From Stratiolaelaps scimitus (taxonomy: Eukaryota > Arthropoda > Arachnida > Mesostigmata > Laelapidae): 64,000 nt of DNA. Position numbers and translations under genes: made by a program. The DNA lies in the NCBI GenBank assembly GCA_019614645.1, contig JABWDB010000048.1, positions 798,001 through 862,000 of the forward strand, given 5' to 3'. The notes beneath the pieces are model-generated. The model was not told the DNA's origin. It was given only the letters and a program-made list of their open reading frames with translations, and made no database searches. Positions 53,680-63,842 of the stretch are shown piece after piece. The first letter of the stretch is position 1; each line of letters begins with the position of its first letter.

Positions 53680-54177
53680 TTTTGCTTTTTCCAGCTGACC
53701 CTCAGCTGACCCTCCCCTATCTGACAGGCCTCAGCTCTTTGGGGTTCTTTGGAGTTCTTTATCATCTAAAAGGTTAAGAGCTGAGGCCTGCCAGATCAAA
53801 GGGGAACAGCTGAGGGTCAGCTCGAAAAAACAGTGTTTAGTAGATGACCGCACTTTCTTTATCTGAAGATTCTTGTCAGGTACGAGTAAGGCAGAGAGTA
53901 AGCAAAGGTGGCCCCGACAGGTCCTCATAGTAATACCTAAAAGGTTAAGAGCTGAGGCCTGTCAGATAAAAGGGGAACAGCTGAGGGTCAGCTCGAAAAA
54001 ACAGTTTTTAGTAGATGACCGCACTTTCTTTATCTGAAGATTCTTGTCAGGTACGAGTAAGGCAGAGAGTAAGCAAAGGTGGCCCCGACAGGTCCTCATA
54101 GTAATACCTAAAAGGTTAAGAGCTGAGGCCTAGGTCAGATAAAAGGGGAACAGCTGAGGGTCAGCTCGAAAAAACAG
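53680..54177. mobile_element. Foldback DNA element with internal 171-bp tandem repeats
   Basis: A 498-bp insertion flanked by a 10-bp direct duplication. The ends are inverted copies of cgagctgaccctcagctg preceded by a T-rich stretch. The inside consists of 171-bp direct repeats (starts 53766, 53937, 54108) carrying ctaaaaggttaagagctgag, agtagatgaccgcactttct and ggtggccccgacaggtcctc. There is no coding capacity. A 9-11 bp duplication with long inverted ends would fit a Mutator-like non-autonomous element, but this is inference. Partial relatives lie at 3283, 21259 and 42628. Confidence 0.7.
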
Positions 54178-54187
54178 TAGTATGGTT
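54178..54187. repeat. Target-site duplication, right copy
   Basis: tagtatggtt, matching 53670-53679. Confidence 0.75.
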
Positions 54188-54583
54188 AGCGGTTTTGCGA
54201 AGCTGTTTGCTCCTTTACAGGTTGGGTCTCTCGGAGTCAAAACGCCATACTCAGAACGGCAGCAAATTCTGGTCGGATTATAAAACTGATCGAACGGAGG
54301 CATATGTACGCATATGCGAGCTATTCTATGAAAGCGACGTATATGATTAGGTGGATACTAATTGCGAATCAACGGTAGCAGCAGCCGGCTGCAAAGATTG
54401 AATTCGTCACGAGTGCTAACACCCCGTTGATAACGAAGATATCGGACTCGGTCGTGTATCAGTGGACCCGGCGTGGGTGAATAGGTCCGAGTCACTCCTC
54501 TGTTTTCCATTGATTCTCTCCCTTGAACTTTCTCCCTTCGTGTGAACTCCTGCTGCTAGATTTCCGATCTGTGAGAGCTTGCT

Positions 54584-57500
54584 ATGGGCGATGAGGGCGA
54601 TTTCGGTGAGAGCTTCCGTAGTGAAGACCCTGAGAGTCAAGGGGACACAGAGTCGACAGAGGGGGCTGAAGGCTCCGACGACATCGAGTATAACACCGAA
54701 GCCGCTGGCGGTGAACAGAGTCAGGTCGATGCAGAAGGCGGAGGAGGGCAAAAAGGCGGGTAAGTCAATTGTCCCCTATTCAGCACTGATCGATAGGTTA
54801 ACTTGGGTGTAGGTGCACCTCCAAGGTACACCCGACCAATATCACCCAATGCGATACAGCTGTATGTATAGTCGTGGGATTCCTGGCTGTATGTCGTATA
54901 TGGAACATTCCCGCCTAAGTTAATCGTCCCTAGAACAGCTCAATGCGAGTGGTGGCCTTAGGGATTGACTTGGATAAAGGTAAAGCTTATTGATTTATTA
55001 AAGGAACTGCATAGAATGCTTATGTTCTCTTATATGTCATGCAACGGGATTCGAACCTGCGGCCCCTGGCTTTTTACAGCCAGAGACTCGGTGCAAGCCA
55101 CCGCGCTGACAGCTCGAAAGCCTAACATAGAAATCAGTCCCCCCGGGGTCTTCTTCAAGCACACGTTGTTGCCTAGTACAGTGCCCTACGGAGCACTCTG
55201 CAGAGGAATATTGTAGCGGTTGTTCGGGACAAGCTTCTTCGTTGAGCAAGGAAACTAATGGGGGATGGGGGGACACCTCAGTGAGGTTATTTTTACATCT
55301 GTCTTTCGAAACGGTGATCTGACATATTTTCCACATAAATAAAAAGCCATCTCACGATTCCCTCGGAAGGATATAGTCACAGAATCGAGGGGAGCTTGTT
55401 GTTAATTCTCCTTAGCTCATTATGATCTTACAGCAACAGTGAGCCTATTTCCCCCAAGAAATGTGTCCAGAGCGAGTCAGTGTTGCGAGCTTTATCTGGT
55501 ATGGTCTGTCCGCCTTTACTGGCTTTGCAGATCGAGTACGTGGTTAATAGTGGCGATTATATTGGTCGTGCTTGTCATTGCCGGCGTGGTGGCCTATTTC
55601 GTCTTCATTAAGGGAGGTGGCGGCGGAAAGACGGGCGAAGTCACTGGCGGCGGAGGACTCGAGCCTACGGAACCTGGTGGAGGACCACGAAGGGCGTCCG
55701 TCGAGCCCGAGATGGTTTCATGCGACATGAGCGTAAGGCCACTCTTAACGAACACGTTTGCCGGAGTGGCCGACGCTTCAGCACTGATGAAGGCCCAAAG
55801 TGAGAGCTCAGGCTCGTACGCAAATTTGGAGGTAGGACATTAATGACAGTAGTATCTTTAGGCGTCGCAATGGACGTTGAATAGCTTTGTAGTAATCCGA
55901 CAGCTGGAAACGACTAAGCCTCGCAAATCATCATCATCAGTCAGTCTAGGAGGAGAACCGTGTACCGAGTATAATTATTAATGAACAATAATTATTTATC
56001 CGATGACGATGCGAAATAACTACACCCTACCATCTTCGTTTGATAATTAATTCTTTACATGTATGAACACAAGATACACAAGAGGCGAGCTTATTGGCTA
56101 CTTGACGCAAATCAAAGTAAAATGTTCATGGTCAGCTAGTTAGGTTGTGTTGGAACAACTGGATATAGCTGTGATGACCATGGAGGGAGGTCAGTTCTTC
56201 GACAAAATTCATAGCGCACGCATTTGTCCTTCTGGACCCCAATGACCGAGCTCCCCCATGATGGCCTGACGTGTTACCCTTCCCGTGGCTATCGACCCGA
56301 TTAGATACGCTGTGTTTCAGAGGGTGTGATCTGGATAAGGTAGAAAGCACGATTAGATGATTGGGCCCTGATCGTCGATGCTCAAACATTGCCATGGAGG
56401 TCCTGACAGGTTTCCTCTGTTGAAGAATACCAACCGGGGCTAGCAATGGCTTTCCGACCCCAACAGTAGATCGAGCAATGCATAGAAATTGCGAACGAAC
56501 AACTTGGGACCTTCCCGTAGATCAGAGCTTAACTCTGACGCCACCTTACTCAGATTTCGTTGGCTTGTGGGAAAGTGCAGACAGATATCGACCCGAAATT
56601 TTATAATATGATGACTACCGATAAATGACGGGTGGGTGGGGGTACTCGAAAGGCGAGCTGACACGATGTAACTAATCGTTTTGCAATTCGCAGTTCGAGT
56701 TGGGCTCGTGGGAACCCTCTGGCCTGACACGCAAGCCCAAGTGTTTATGTAGATACATTGCAATAATGTTTACGCGCCCGATATTATCACATTGGGCAAT
56801 GCACTCGATCAGCTGCTCACTGACGCAGTCTCTGGTCCGCCAACAAACACTCAACATGTTTTTTTCTTAATGTCAATGTGTCCTCCTTTGCTTAGCCGAG
56901 CTGACTCTCTCGCCCCCTACACGTTGTTCTGTGTTTTTGTTCTGGTAAAAGGTAGTTAACAGCGCGCACGGCAACAGTATTTGTTTATGGTCTCGTATGC
57001 AATTCACTCGGTGTTGAACACACACACAGCATTTGCCGGGGATAGACGATCATGCGGAAATGAGCTCGAGACTATTTCCGTTATTTGTGAAATATAACGA
57101 TTTATCTCCATTTTATGGATCCAAATAAATGAATAAAATGGATGTGAATAAATGAATATAATTGTAACATAATTGTGAACTCTTGCTTTGTTTCGTCCTA
57201 TACTCGCGGCTGAAGGACTAATTAACATGCGCATCATACATAAGCTCATATGATTCAACGTGTGGACCAGAACAGTACTCAGAAGCCCGTTCCGAGTTTT
57301 ACTCCTATCGAAGTCGGAAGCACAGCTGCCTCTTTAACAAATTAATTTGTCGATAAATTTCGCCTGGGAAAGATGATACAGGAAGCGGTTGTCGAATCTT
57401 GAAGAAGCTGGTTCATTTTCGTACGAGTGAACTACCCATCTTTGCCCCGGGATTTTTTAAGGAGAATTTGAGATTTTGTTCAAAACTTGACCCCCCTTCC

Positions 57501-59211
57501 CCCAGCGAGGCCGTTTGCTTCTTATCTTGTTTATTACATATATGTTATGGCTTTTGAGTTGTCCACCCACATGCTGGTAAATAATGGCCCCTTCAGCGAC
57601 TTGCTCATGGACTTGCGCTGAAACCTATACATTCATCATTTATTACTTTTATTTTTATATGACGTACGTGTGCCGTCAAAAACGTTTATACCGATTTGCC
57701 TTCCCCGCCCGGTCCGTCATCTAATTAGTTAAATACAGAGCAATGTAATGAATGATTACTGTCTTTGTTGACGGAAGCTGGATGATTGAGTTGAGACGAC
57801 TGATATGAATCAGTAGGGTTACGCGTTGGTAATGGGTCCAATTTTTTCGTTCGTTTTATTTCAGGTGGATCTCGATATGTTTATGCCGGCGTCCACGATA
57901 GTGCCAGGTGCAAAGCAGCACTCATTTATCGCCACCGTCTTCCCGTTCATAGACGGAAATTGGACGTTTTTTTTCACCTACAATGATTGTCCACGAGGTG
58001 AAGGAGGGCTCTACTTCTCGGACTCCTGCTACTCGGATACGAATGAGTGCGTACTGGTAGTCTTCCGCAATAATGATAATAATAATAAGAATCGGTCGAT
58101 ACTCGCGACGAAAACAAGCGAAATTGGCCCCAGAAAAATGCAGATCATGTTAGCCTTATAGTAATAATAATAATAATAATAGTAATAATAATGATAATGA
58201 TGCTATTAACTTAATGCCGATTACCTATTTTTGTGCTGGCCACCTAATGATCTGTAGTGAAATTTCCGATGTCCGTGTCTAGCGAGCTATAAATGTCTCT
58301 CTGCCTAGCGAGACCAAGTTCAACCATGTTCATTAATGTCAACTGGTGTTCATTAATTAATGTCGATGTCTTGAGGCGCCGTAGGTCGTCGGCTGGGTTT
58401 TGCCGCCCTCGTACTAGAGGCATTTTTTAACGAGGTAAAGAGTGAAGTGCATTGTGCAGGTCAGACTTCACACAACGAATGAGTTCCGTCTGTGGGACGG
58501 GCACCCACTAAAACCCTGGCGCTCCTCGACTTGGGCCTTGATGCGCAACTGACTTCGCATTACTCTTCAGATCCCCCTACGAACAACTTACCCAGTTGGG
58601 AAAATGTATATTAATCAAGGAGAGTTAGAAAATAATTATGTACTCTCCTTAATTAATATACAACTCTTCCCGGCGTTTTTCAGATTCCGCCAGCACCTCC
58701 GAGAGGTCGCCAACCGATCAACGAATCTCGGCCAACTATTGTGCACACAAAAGAAGTTCAGTCCTCCACATAAAGCCGGTGCCGATCCCCAGTTCAGGCA
58801 GGTGCCGGTCGTCAGTTACACAGCGAAGGTCACCATTGACTTCCAAGCGCAGTCGATGACCCTCTCGCTATGCGAAGATGAGAACTGGATGGCGTGCAAG
58901 CAGGTGTGGGCGAAGGAGAAGGTATGTACACTTTCCAATGAGAAGGACATCGCTGTAGCTTCAATAATGATAAAGCACCCATAGGTGATTCGTGTGCCTA
59001 AAAAAAGGAAAATGGGGTCCGCCTAACAGAGAGAAACGTATGATCTGCTCCCTTGTCCCTTTGACAGGTGCCCATCAAGTCAACAATTGACTATAGTTCT
59101 CTGGAGATCTTGTTCCACAACGGGTGGAGCACCCGCGCTCAAGTTGGCAACAAATATTCCCTCGACCAATACGTCAACGTCACGGACGAGTGCAAACTAT
59201 ACAAGCCGTAA
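54584..59211 (+). CDS. Gene E: type II membrane protein with acidic cytoplasmic tail, paralogue of gene D
   Basis: Five exons: 54584-54759, 55531-55831, 57865-58046, 58684-58921 and 59068-59211, giving about 346 aa. Exon 1 encodes a short acidic cytoplasmic tail (MGDEGDFGESFRSEDPESQG, then Glu/Asp/Gly-rich, ending GGGGQKGG). The membrane segment is about residues 63-85 (WLIVAIILVVLVIAGVVAYF), followed by a Gly-rich stalk. The ectodomain aligns with gene D over three exons (for example SSLEILFHNGW versus SSIELIMHEGW). It has sequons NWT, NRS and NVT and several cysteines. Junction phases are 2,0,2,0 as in gene D, and exons 3 and 5 have exactly the same lengths. The exon 3 donor is GA|GTGCGT, chosen because only this keeps the phase and the paralogue alignment. 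Ligand and function unknown. It is divergent from gene D, so a shared promoter region is possible. Confidence 0.8.
54973..55112 (-). mobile_element. SINE-A copy in gene E intron 1
   Basis: On the minus strand it has gtcagcgcggtggcttgc, B box aggttcgaatcccgt and the usual tail with AATAAA and tttacctttatcc. The ttttt/agcc segment resembles the copy at 5103-5226. Confidence 0.75.
55832..57864 (+). other. Gene E intron 2 (2.0 kb)
   Basis: Between donor GGAG|GTAGGA and acceptor TTTCAG|GTGGAT. I see no exon, SINE or long simple repeat in it. Short open frames on the minus strand (56132-56857) lack supporting features. Confidence 0.5.
58598..58671. repeat. Long hairpin just upstream of gene E exon 4
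   Basis: The arms atgtatattaatcaaggaga and tctccttaattaatataca pair with small interruptions, and the outer gggaaaa/cttccc extends the stem. The 3' arm ends 12 bases before the exon 4 start at 58684, so the hairpin would occupy the branch-point region. Confidence 0.7.
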
Positions 59212-59331
59212 CGGTGAACTGCTCCATTGGCGTCGTCTGTGGTTGGTTATGATTCGTTCGTCAATTGGCCTGACACCTGGTTGCATCAGTAGATACAAGT
59301 AGGATGAAGGACCAAGGCATAATACGAAAGG

Positions 59332-59361
59332 CTTATTTCCCTTATAAATAAGGGAAATAAG
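59332..59361. repeat. Perfect hairpin downstream of gene E
   Basis: Arms cttatttcccttat and ataagggaaataag, 14 bp each, with a 2-nt loop, about 120 bases past the gene E stop. Confidence 0.8.
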
Positions 59362-60077
59362 GGAACCCCTTTACCCTTGAGAGGGCTTCTCAGGGGACAA
59401 GGATGTTGTCCTAACCGATTCCGAGGGCGTCCACAGGGGCCACAGGGTCCATGGTGGCCTCTGAAGCCTGCTCGGCGCCTCGACCCGATCGGACAGAGCG
59501 GCCTGCTATTCTCTTCCTCCTCCTCACCACACTTTAACCATTTTCTCCGTTGCTGTTTCTATCTGCCCTCTGATGTGACCTTCTCTCAATTACTATTGCT
59601 ACACAGAAGCTGCTACCCTTCGCCCGCCATCCCGCTTCCTCCATAGCTATCCGCTGCTGCTCGCGAGCCTCAGGTCGACCCCCGCTTGTCGGCGTCGGGC
59701 TGAGGGGGTGTGCAAATAATCCCACCGACTTTTTGATTTTTCTCTGAATCGATTTAACAAAAATGAGTGACTAAAGGCGCAGACCCAACGCAATGATTGG
59801 ACGTTTGTTTAAAACAAATACATAATTACCACTTAGTTCGACGATGTCGGTAAAAGATGGATGTGTTTCTTTAGTTCAACGGTTGATTAGGCAAGTGACT
59901 TCCCCGAGACACGCTTCCCTCGGGGGTCGAGTGGCGCACGAGTAGCTACGGAGTTGCCGACCCTCTGGTTTGATATACGCAAGGGCACGTTAGGTGATGG
60001 GAGGATGCGACCGTTGTATTTACAGGTTTATTCATTTAGTTAGCTCGTTTTGTTAACCTTAGTGTAATCATGTAACA

Positions 60078-60083
60078 AATAAA
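60078..60083 (+). promoter_or_regulatory. Candidate poly(A) signal of gene E
   Basis: First clear AATAAA on the plus strand after the gene E stop, about 870 nt downstream. Confidence 0.3.
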
Positions 60084-60984
60084 CGATGAAAGGGGGAGAG
60101 ACAAAAGGGATTAGATTCTTAAAAGGTTAGGGCAGATTGTTGGCCTTTTGAATAGCAGATTTGTTAGGCTTATGATAATAACTATTATCAGATTTGTCGC
60201 ATTATTTGAATGGGCGCACGACCTCGGGCTGTCTGCGCAAGTCCTAGAAAGTCTTCTTCCAATCTGAAGTGGGAAGATTTAGCCCGTTGATTCGAATTCT
60301 AGATCGATGGAGATAACATTCTATTGAAGCTGGAATAGCGAGGATGTCAAGACACTTCTCTGCATCAGTGGCTTTGAGCCAACGAACTTCAATGGATAAC
60401 AATTGAGAAACGGGAGGTGCCGCGAGTAATCGTCGGATGTTATCGTCGACTTGGTACAAGATTTGAGCGCTGAAGAAGACCGCACACATAATAGTACTAG
60501 AACGGCTAGCACAGGGCACCTAGTTGTACGAACCCTTAACTGAACCTCCCGAGAGATCTGTACATCTGGGTAAACGACATCAGGCTGAAGCGATTTATGT
60601 GCAAGTTTAGTTCCCCGAACCTGTGTCGAATAGCGAACATTATAGGGGTTGTTTTCTTGTAGATGTCGTGCGTGGTTCCTCATGATATCGAAACTATTTA
60701 TAATATCGGTAATACCGAACGTGCTCACCTTCTTCGCCCTCGTCAGCAGCTAGAACAGGTTACGCAGTCGCTCCGTAAATTCGGGCAACGAACAGCGTCA
60801 CCGTTCGAATGAATACCGAGGCTGCACCCAAGTGGGGATAATTAGTTAACTGCTAGTACACAATTAGTTTCATTAACGTGCTGCCAACCAACAGAAGTGG
60901 CTAATTAACGAGCAAAATAACGAGACCTGAGTATGTATACAATATTATGGTATTTATTGGAAGTATGATAGATATTGGATGCAG

Positions 60985-60990
60985 TTTATT
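60985..60990 (-). promoter_or_regulatory. Candidate poly(A) signal of the PDZ gene
   Basis: AATAAA on the minus strand about 55 nt past the stop codon; a second one lies at 60953-60958. Confidence 0.45.
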
Positions 60991-61043
60991 TGTGCAATTC
61001 TCCCGTTATGCAAAATGTATGCCATGTATGATTAATGATTGTC

Positions 61044-63198
61044 TTAAAGACGTTGATTAGCGAATATGAGCGGGTTGATTCGGGCCGTCTTCCCGATGAC
61101 TAATGTCACCGGATCGCTTGCGTTGCGAAGGGCGTCTGTTGCGACGTCGTGAGGGACATTGACCAGATTGATCCCATTGACAGCGTAGAGTTGATCACCG
61201 ACCTGGAAGAAGGTTGTAAACATTCACAAGCGACATTGGAATTATCTGATTTAACTAATGTCCGAGTGGATCAGATGTATATTAGCGTGTGTGTTCTCTT
61301 GCGAGAGGTTTCACCGAACGTTGGCAACGTTGAGCAGATACCTGTCGGCTACGGAATTAGTACGTCCAAAGAGTATAAAACTGTTCGGAGCGTAATTTTA
61401 TAATTACTAATCACTACTATCATTCTAATTACTCTGGAATACATTTTCGTCATGGATTTATAAAACAGCATAGGTGTTTATAGACCAAGTCATCCGGCCG
61501 ACGAGAGGCGTCGAATCTGACACACAAGTGGGTAAAAACTCCTTGGCCGAGTGAGTTAACACTGTGTGTCGTCATGTCGGTAACACCTTGTACCATTATG
61601 TACTAATGAGAGACTTAAATTGGGAATTTGTCGTTGAATGAGAATTATTATGTGTATATTATACAATGCGAGCTTTGCATAGGGTTTATACAATTTGTGT
61701 AATTAAAAGCGCCAGTTGAACTTCAAATAGGACGCTCCGATGTCCCTTAAGGCAAAAAATTGTTCGGTAAAAAAAATTACGAACGTCTCAGTACTTTCGA
61801 AGATAGCTCTAGTCCTCTCAAAAAATTATAGGACCTTAATGAGCGATCGTAGGTGGCACATGGAATCGTCGCTCTCTCGAATTTCACCGTGATTATCGGC
61901 TGGCTCTTAGATTATGGCTACCGGCCTACGTCTCTGGCTGTAAACAACAGTAGGCCACAGGTTAGGACTCCTTCATGGCCTGGTGACGAAAGGTTTTATC
62001 GAGAGAACGTAAGCGGTTTTTTTTTCTAAAACACTGCAGTTCCGTTAATAATAAACGAAATCACTTTGTATTGAATCGTACCTCGATGGCTCCACTGCGA
62101 GCAGCCACTGTGTTGTCGAACACCTTCTTAATGTAGATGCTCGTATCACCATCGCGAATTTGGTTGTTCGAGCCACCTGTTACAGCGAATCCGAGTCGAT
62201 CTCCATTCCTCATCAGGTTTACCTATCGAGTCAAATGTAACATAACGCCATAGTAGTCCCGGTACGTGAACGGCACGAGCGATCACCCATAGGTTGACTC
62301 GGTACGTGAGTGGGGATCTGATTCGAATTCATGTTGACACAAAACAGTGTTATTTGAGCTTCCAATAAAAAAAATCAAGGGTTTTCAGTAAATTTCTATT
62401 TCCTGGCCAGGTGCAATATCTCTATCCACTCACACACGTTATACGCTGCAAATTATCATTAACAGTCGCCGTATCGTATGTTTACTTCGTTATCATCATA
62501 TGCTTGTAGGGTGTGTCATTTGAAGAGATTGACATGGTTGATATCGACGACTGGTGGGAATTCGTGAAAACCCCGTACAATGAACATCGTGAGGAGAGTA
62601 ATCTCACCCGACAACGAGCCAAAGCATGACTTCAGCTATTTTACCTGTATCTACAATGCATTAATGAGGGGTTATTATCTTCAAGCTGATAGCTAATGAT
62701 TTAATTCGTTTTCTAGCTCTAATTTTGACTTTAAGAATCTTAAGTAATTCTTAAATCTGAGGTATTAAATGAAAAGGCAGAATTTTTCCAATTTACGATC
62801 AAGCATACCCACGACCCATCTCACCGCAACTTTACAATTGTAAAGTAGTTATTCAAACGGCTGAGGGCATTTAACAGCGTGACTACTTAGGCTCTACTTC
62901 AGCCTTTTCTGTTGACGAGTTGATTCTTGCTCACGCTTGTGTGACAGTGTGAGAACTTACTATTATATAAAACAAGTACCATAAAACAACCACCTTCGTG
63001 CCGTGATCATTGTTCAAGCTAGAAAGGAGTTTAATAAAAGTATCAGCCTCAGCGAACCTGTACAACGTGTACTTTTCCGACATATCGCCGCACGGTTAAG
63101 ACGAGCGAATCTCGTGCTGAGACGATGATGTGTTTGGCTTCCTCGTGACTGACACTCGTGAAATCCCTTCCATTGGCGGTTACAATGAGATCGCCCAC
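61044..63198 (-). CDS. PDZ-domain protein, last three exons (5' part outside or not seen)
   Basis: Exons 63198-63058, 62222-62082 and 61202-61044 are all in phase 0 and end with TAA. The first encodes the second half of one PDZ domain (VGDLIVTANGRDF, HEEAKHIIVSA, LVLTVRRYVGKV). The next two encode a complete C-terminal PDZ: the carboxylate-binding loop in GDRLGFAVTGGS, then SIYIKKVFDNTVAARSGAIE and VGDQLYAVNGINLVNVPHDV, ending TLVIGKTARINPLIF. Both domains are split by an intron exactly before V-G-D, which supports the exon calls. PDZ domains bind C-terminal peptides of membrane and scaffold partners. The first exon's donor is a weak GTTCGC. The arrangement recalls multi-PDZ scaffolds such as whirlin or harmonin, but I cannot name the orthologue. 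Upstream exons should lie beyond the right edge, past the transposon remains. Confidence 0.82.
61203..62081 (-). other. Last intron of the PDZ gene
   Basis: 0.88 kb without exons. It holds a SINE-A-like tail (ctgcagttccgttaataata, near 61980-62070). Nothing else recognisable. Confidence 0.5.
62223..63057 (-). other. Intron between the two PDZ segments
   Basis: 0.83 kb without exons. AT-rich, with no recognisable element. Confidence 0.5.
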
Positions 63199-63234
63199 CT
63201 GTGGAAGAAAGCCAATTGAAAGTGTTAACAGAAC

Positions 63235-63480
63235 TTTTTTTTATAATTTCCTTATATATGTATAAACCGAACACTTTTTTGTGAAAATGCAAGTCTCTAA
63301 TATGAGTCTCATTATTGTTGGGTCACTCTGAGGCGAACCGTCGGGCGAACCCTGTTCTTTTTTAAGGTTTGCCTCAGAGTGACCCACCAATAATGAGACG
63401 TTTTAAGGTTCGTCTCAGGGTGACCCAACAACAATGAGACCCCCATTAGAGACTTGCATTTTCACAAAAAAGTGTCAGGT
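63235..63480. mobile_element. Rearranged terminal sequences of a mariner-like element
   Basis: It contains cagagtgacccaccaataat and two further copies of the cagagtgaccca/aatgagac block, in both orientations, and gagacttgcattttcacaaa twice (once inverted). This indicates an internal inversion or nested insertion of the element's end. Confidence 0.6.
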
Positions 63481-63842
63481 TTATGTTTCAAAAGAAGAAG
63501 TGTCTTGCAGTGGACGAGACATGGCCTGTATAGGAGACCGGAAAAAGTTCAAGTGAAACAGAGGCTACGACCAGGTGAACAGGCAATGGCGGTAGCAGTA
63601 CCAAATAGATTCGAGCCTAAAGTAATGGTGGCACTTGCCATGGATCTCAACGAAATTGGCTATTACGAGATTTTGGGCTCAAAAGAAAAAATGGACTGCT
63701 GGATATTTCGAGTTCTTCAAGGGACTCATGAATAATTGGCATGGCAATAGGAAGCACCGAGTGTGGCTGCTCGATGACAATGCTAGGGCACATCGTAACA
63801 ATGAAATTACGTCCTGGCTTAAGGCCCACAAGATTGAGCGAT
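63481..63842 (+). pseudogene. Mariner/Tc1-like transposase remnant, frameshifted and interrupted
   Basis: The open part begins after the terminal block and encodes KRRSVLQWTRHGLYRRPEKV, then KVMVALAMDLNEIGYYEILG. It shifts frame near 63700 and continues FFKGLMNNWHG and HRVWLLDDNARAHRNNEI to IERWRHPP. DDNARAH around the second catalytic aspartate and the terminal HPP (normally followed by YSPD) are typical of mariner-type DDE transposases. The DNA-binding N-terminus is missing, the frame is broken, and a retroposon interrupts it at HPP, so it is inactive. Confidence 0.75.

Larger units (their letters stand above)
50416..54583. other. Head-to-head interval between genes D and E
   Basis: 4.2 kb between the two start codons, expected to contain both promoters. 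It holds a SINE-B fragment (50558-50640), a SINE-A fragment (50905-51000), a LINE pair in inverted arrangement (51446-52290), a (GA)n run at 52487-52501, two SINE-A copies (52886-53068) and the foldback element at 53680-54177. An ORF at 53407-53589 is not convincing. Confidence 0.5.
59212..61043. other. Interval between converging gene E and the PDZ gene
   Basis: It holds the hairpin at 59332-59361, a GC-rich block with no homology I recognise (59370-59700), a candidate gene E poly(A) signal at 60078-60083 and candidate PDZ-gene poly(A) signals on the minus strand at 60953-60958 and 60985-60990. A 135-codon minus-strand frame at 60321-60728 is not accepted as a gene. Confidence 0.45.

Noticed and set aside
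60321..60728. 135-codon minus-strand frame between gene E and the PDZ gene
   Set aside because: No recognised domain, no paralogue in the window and no splice context; too weak to call.
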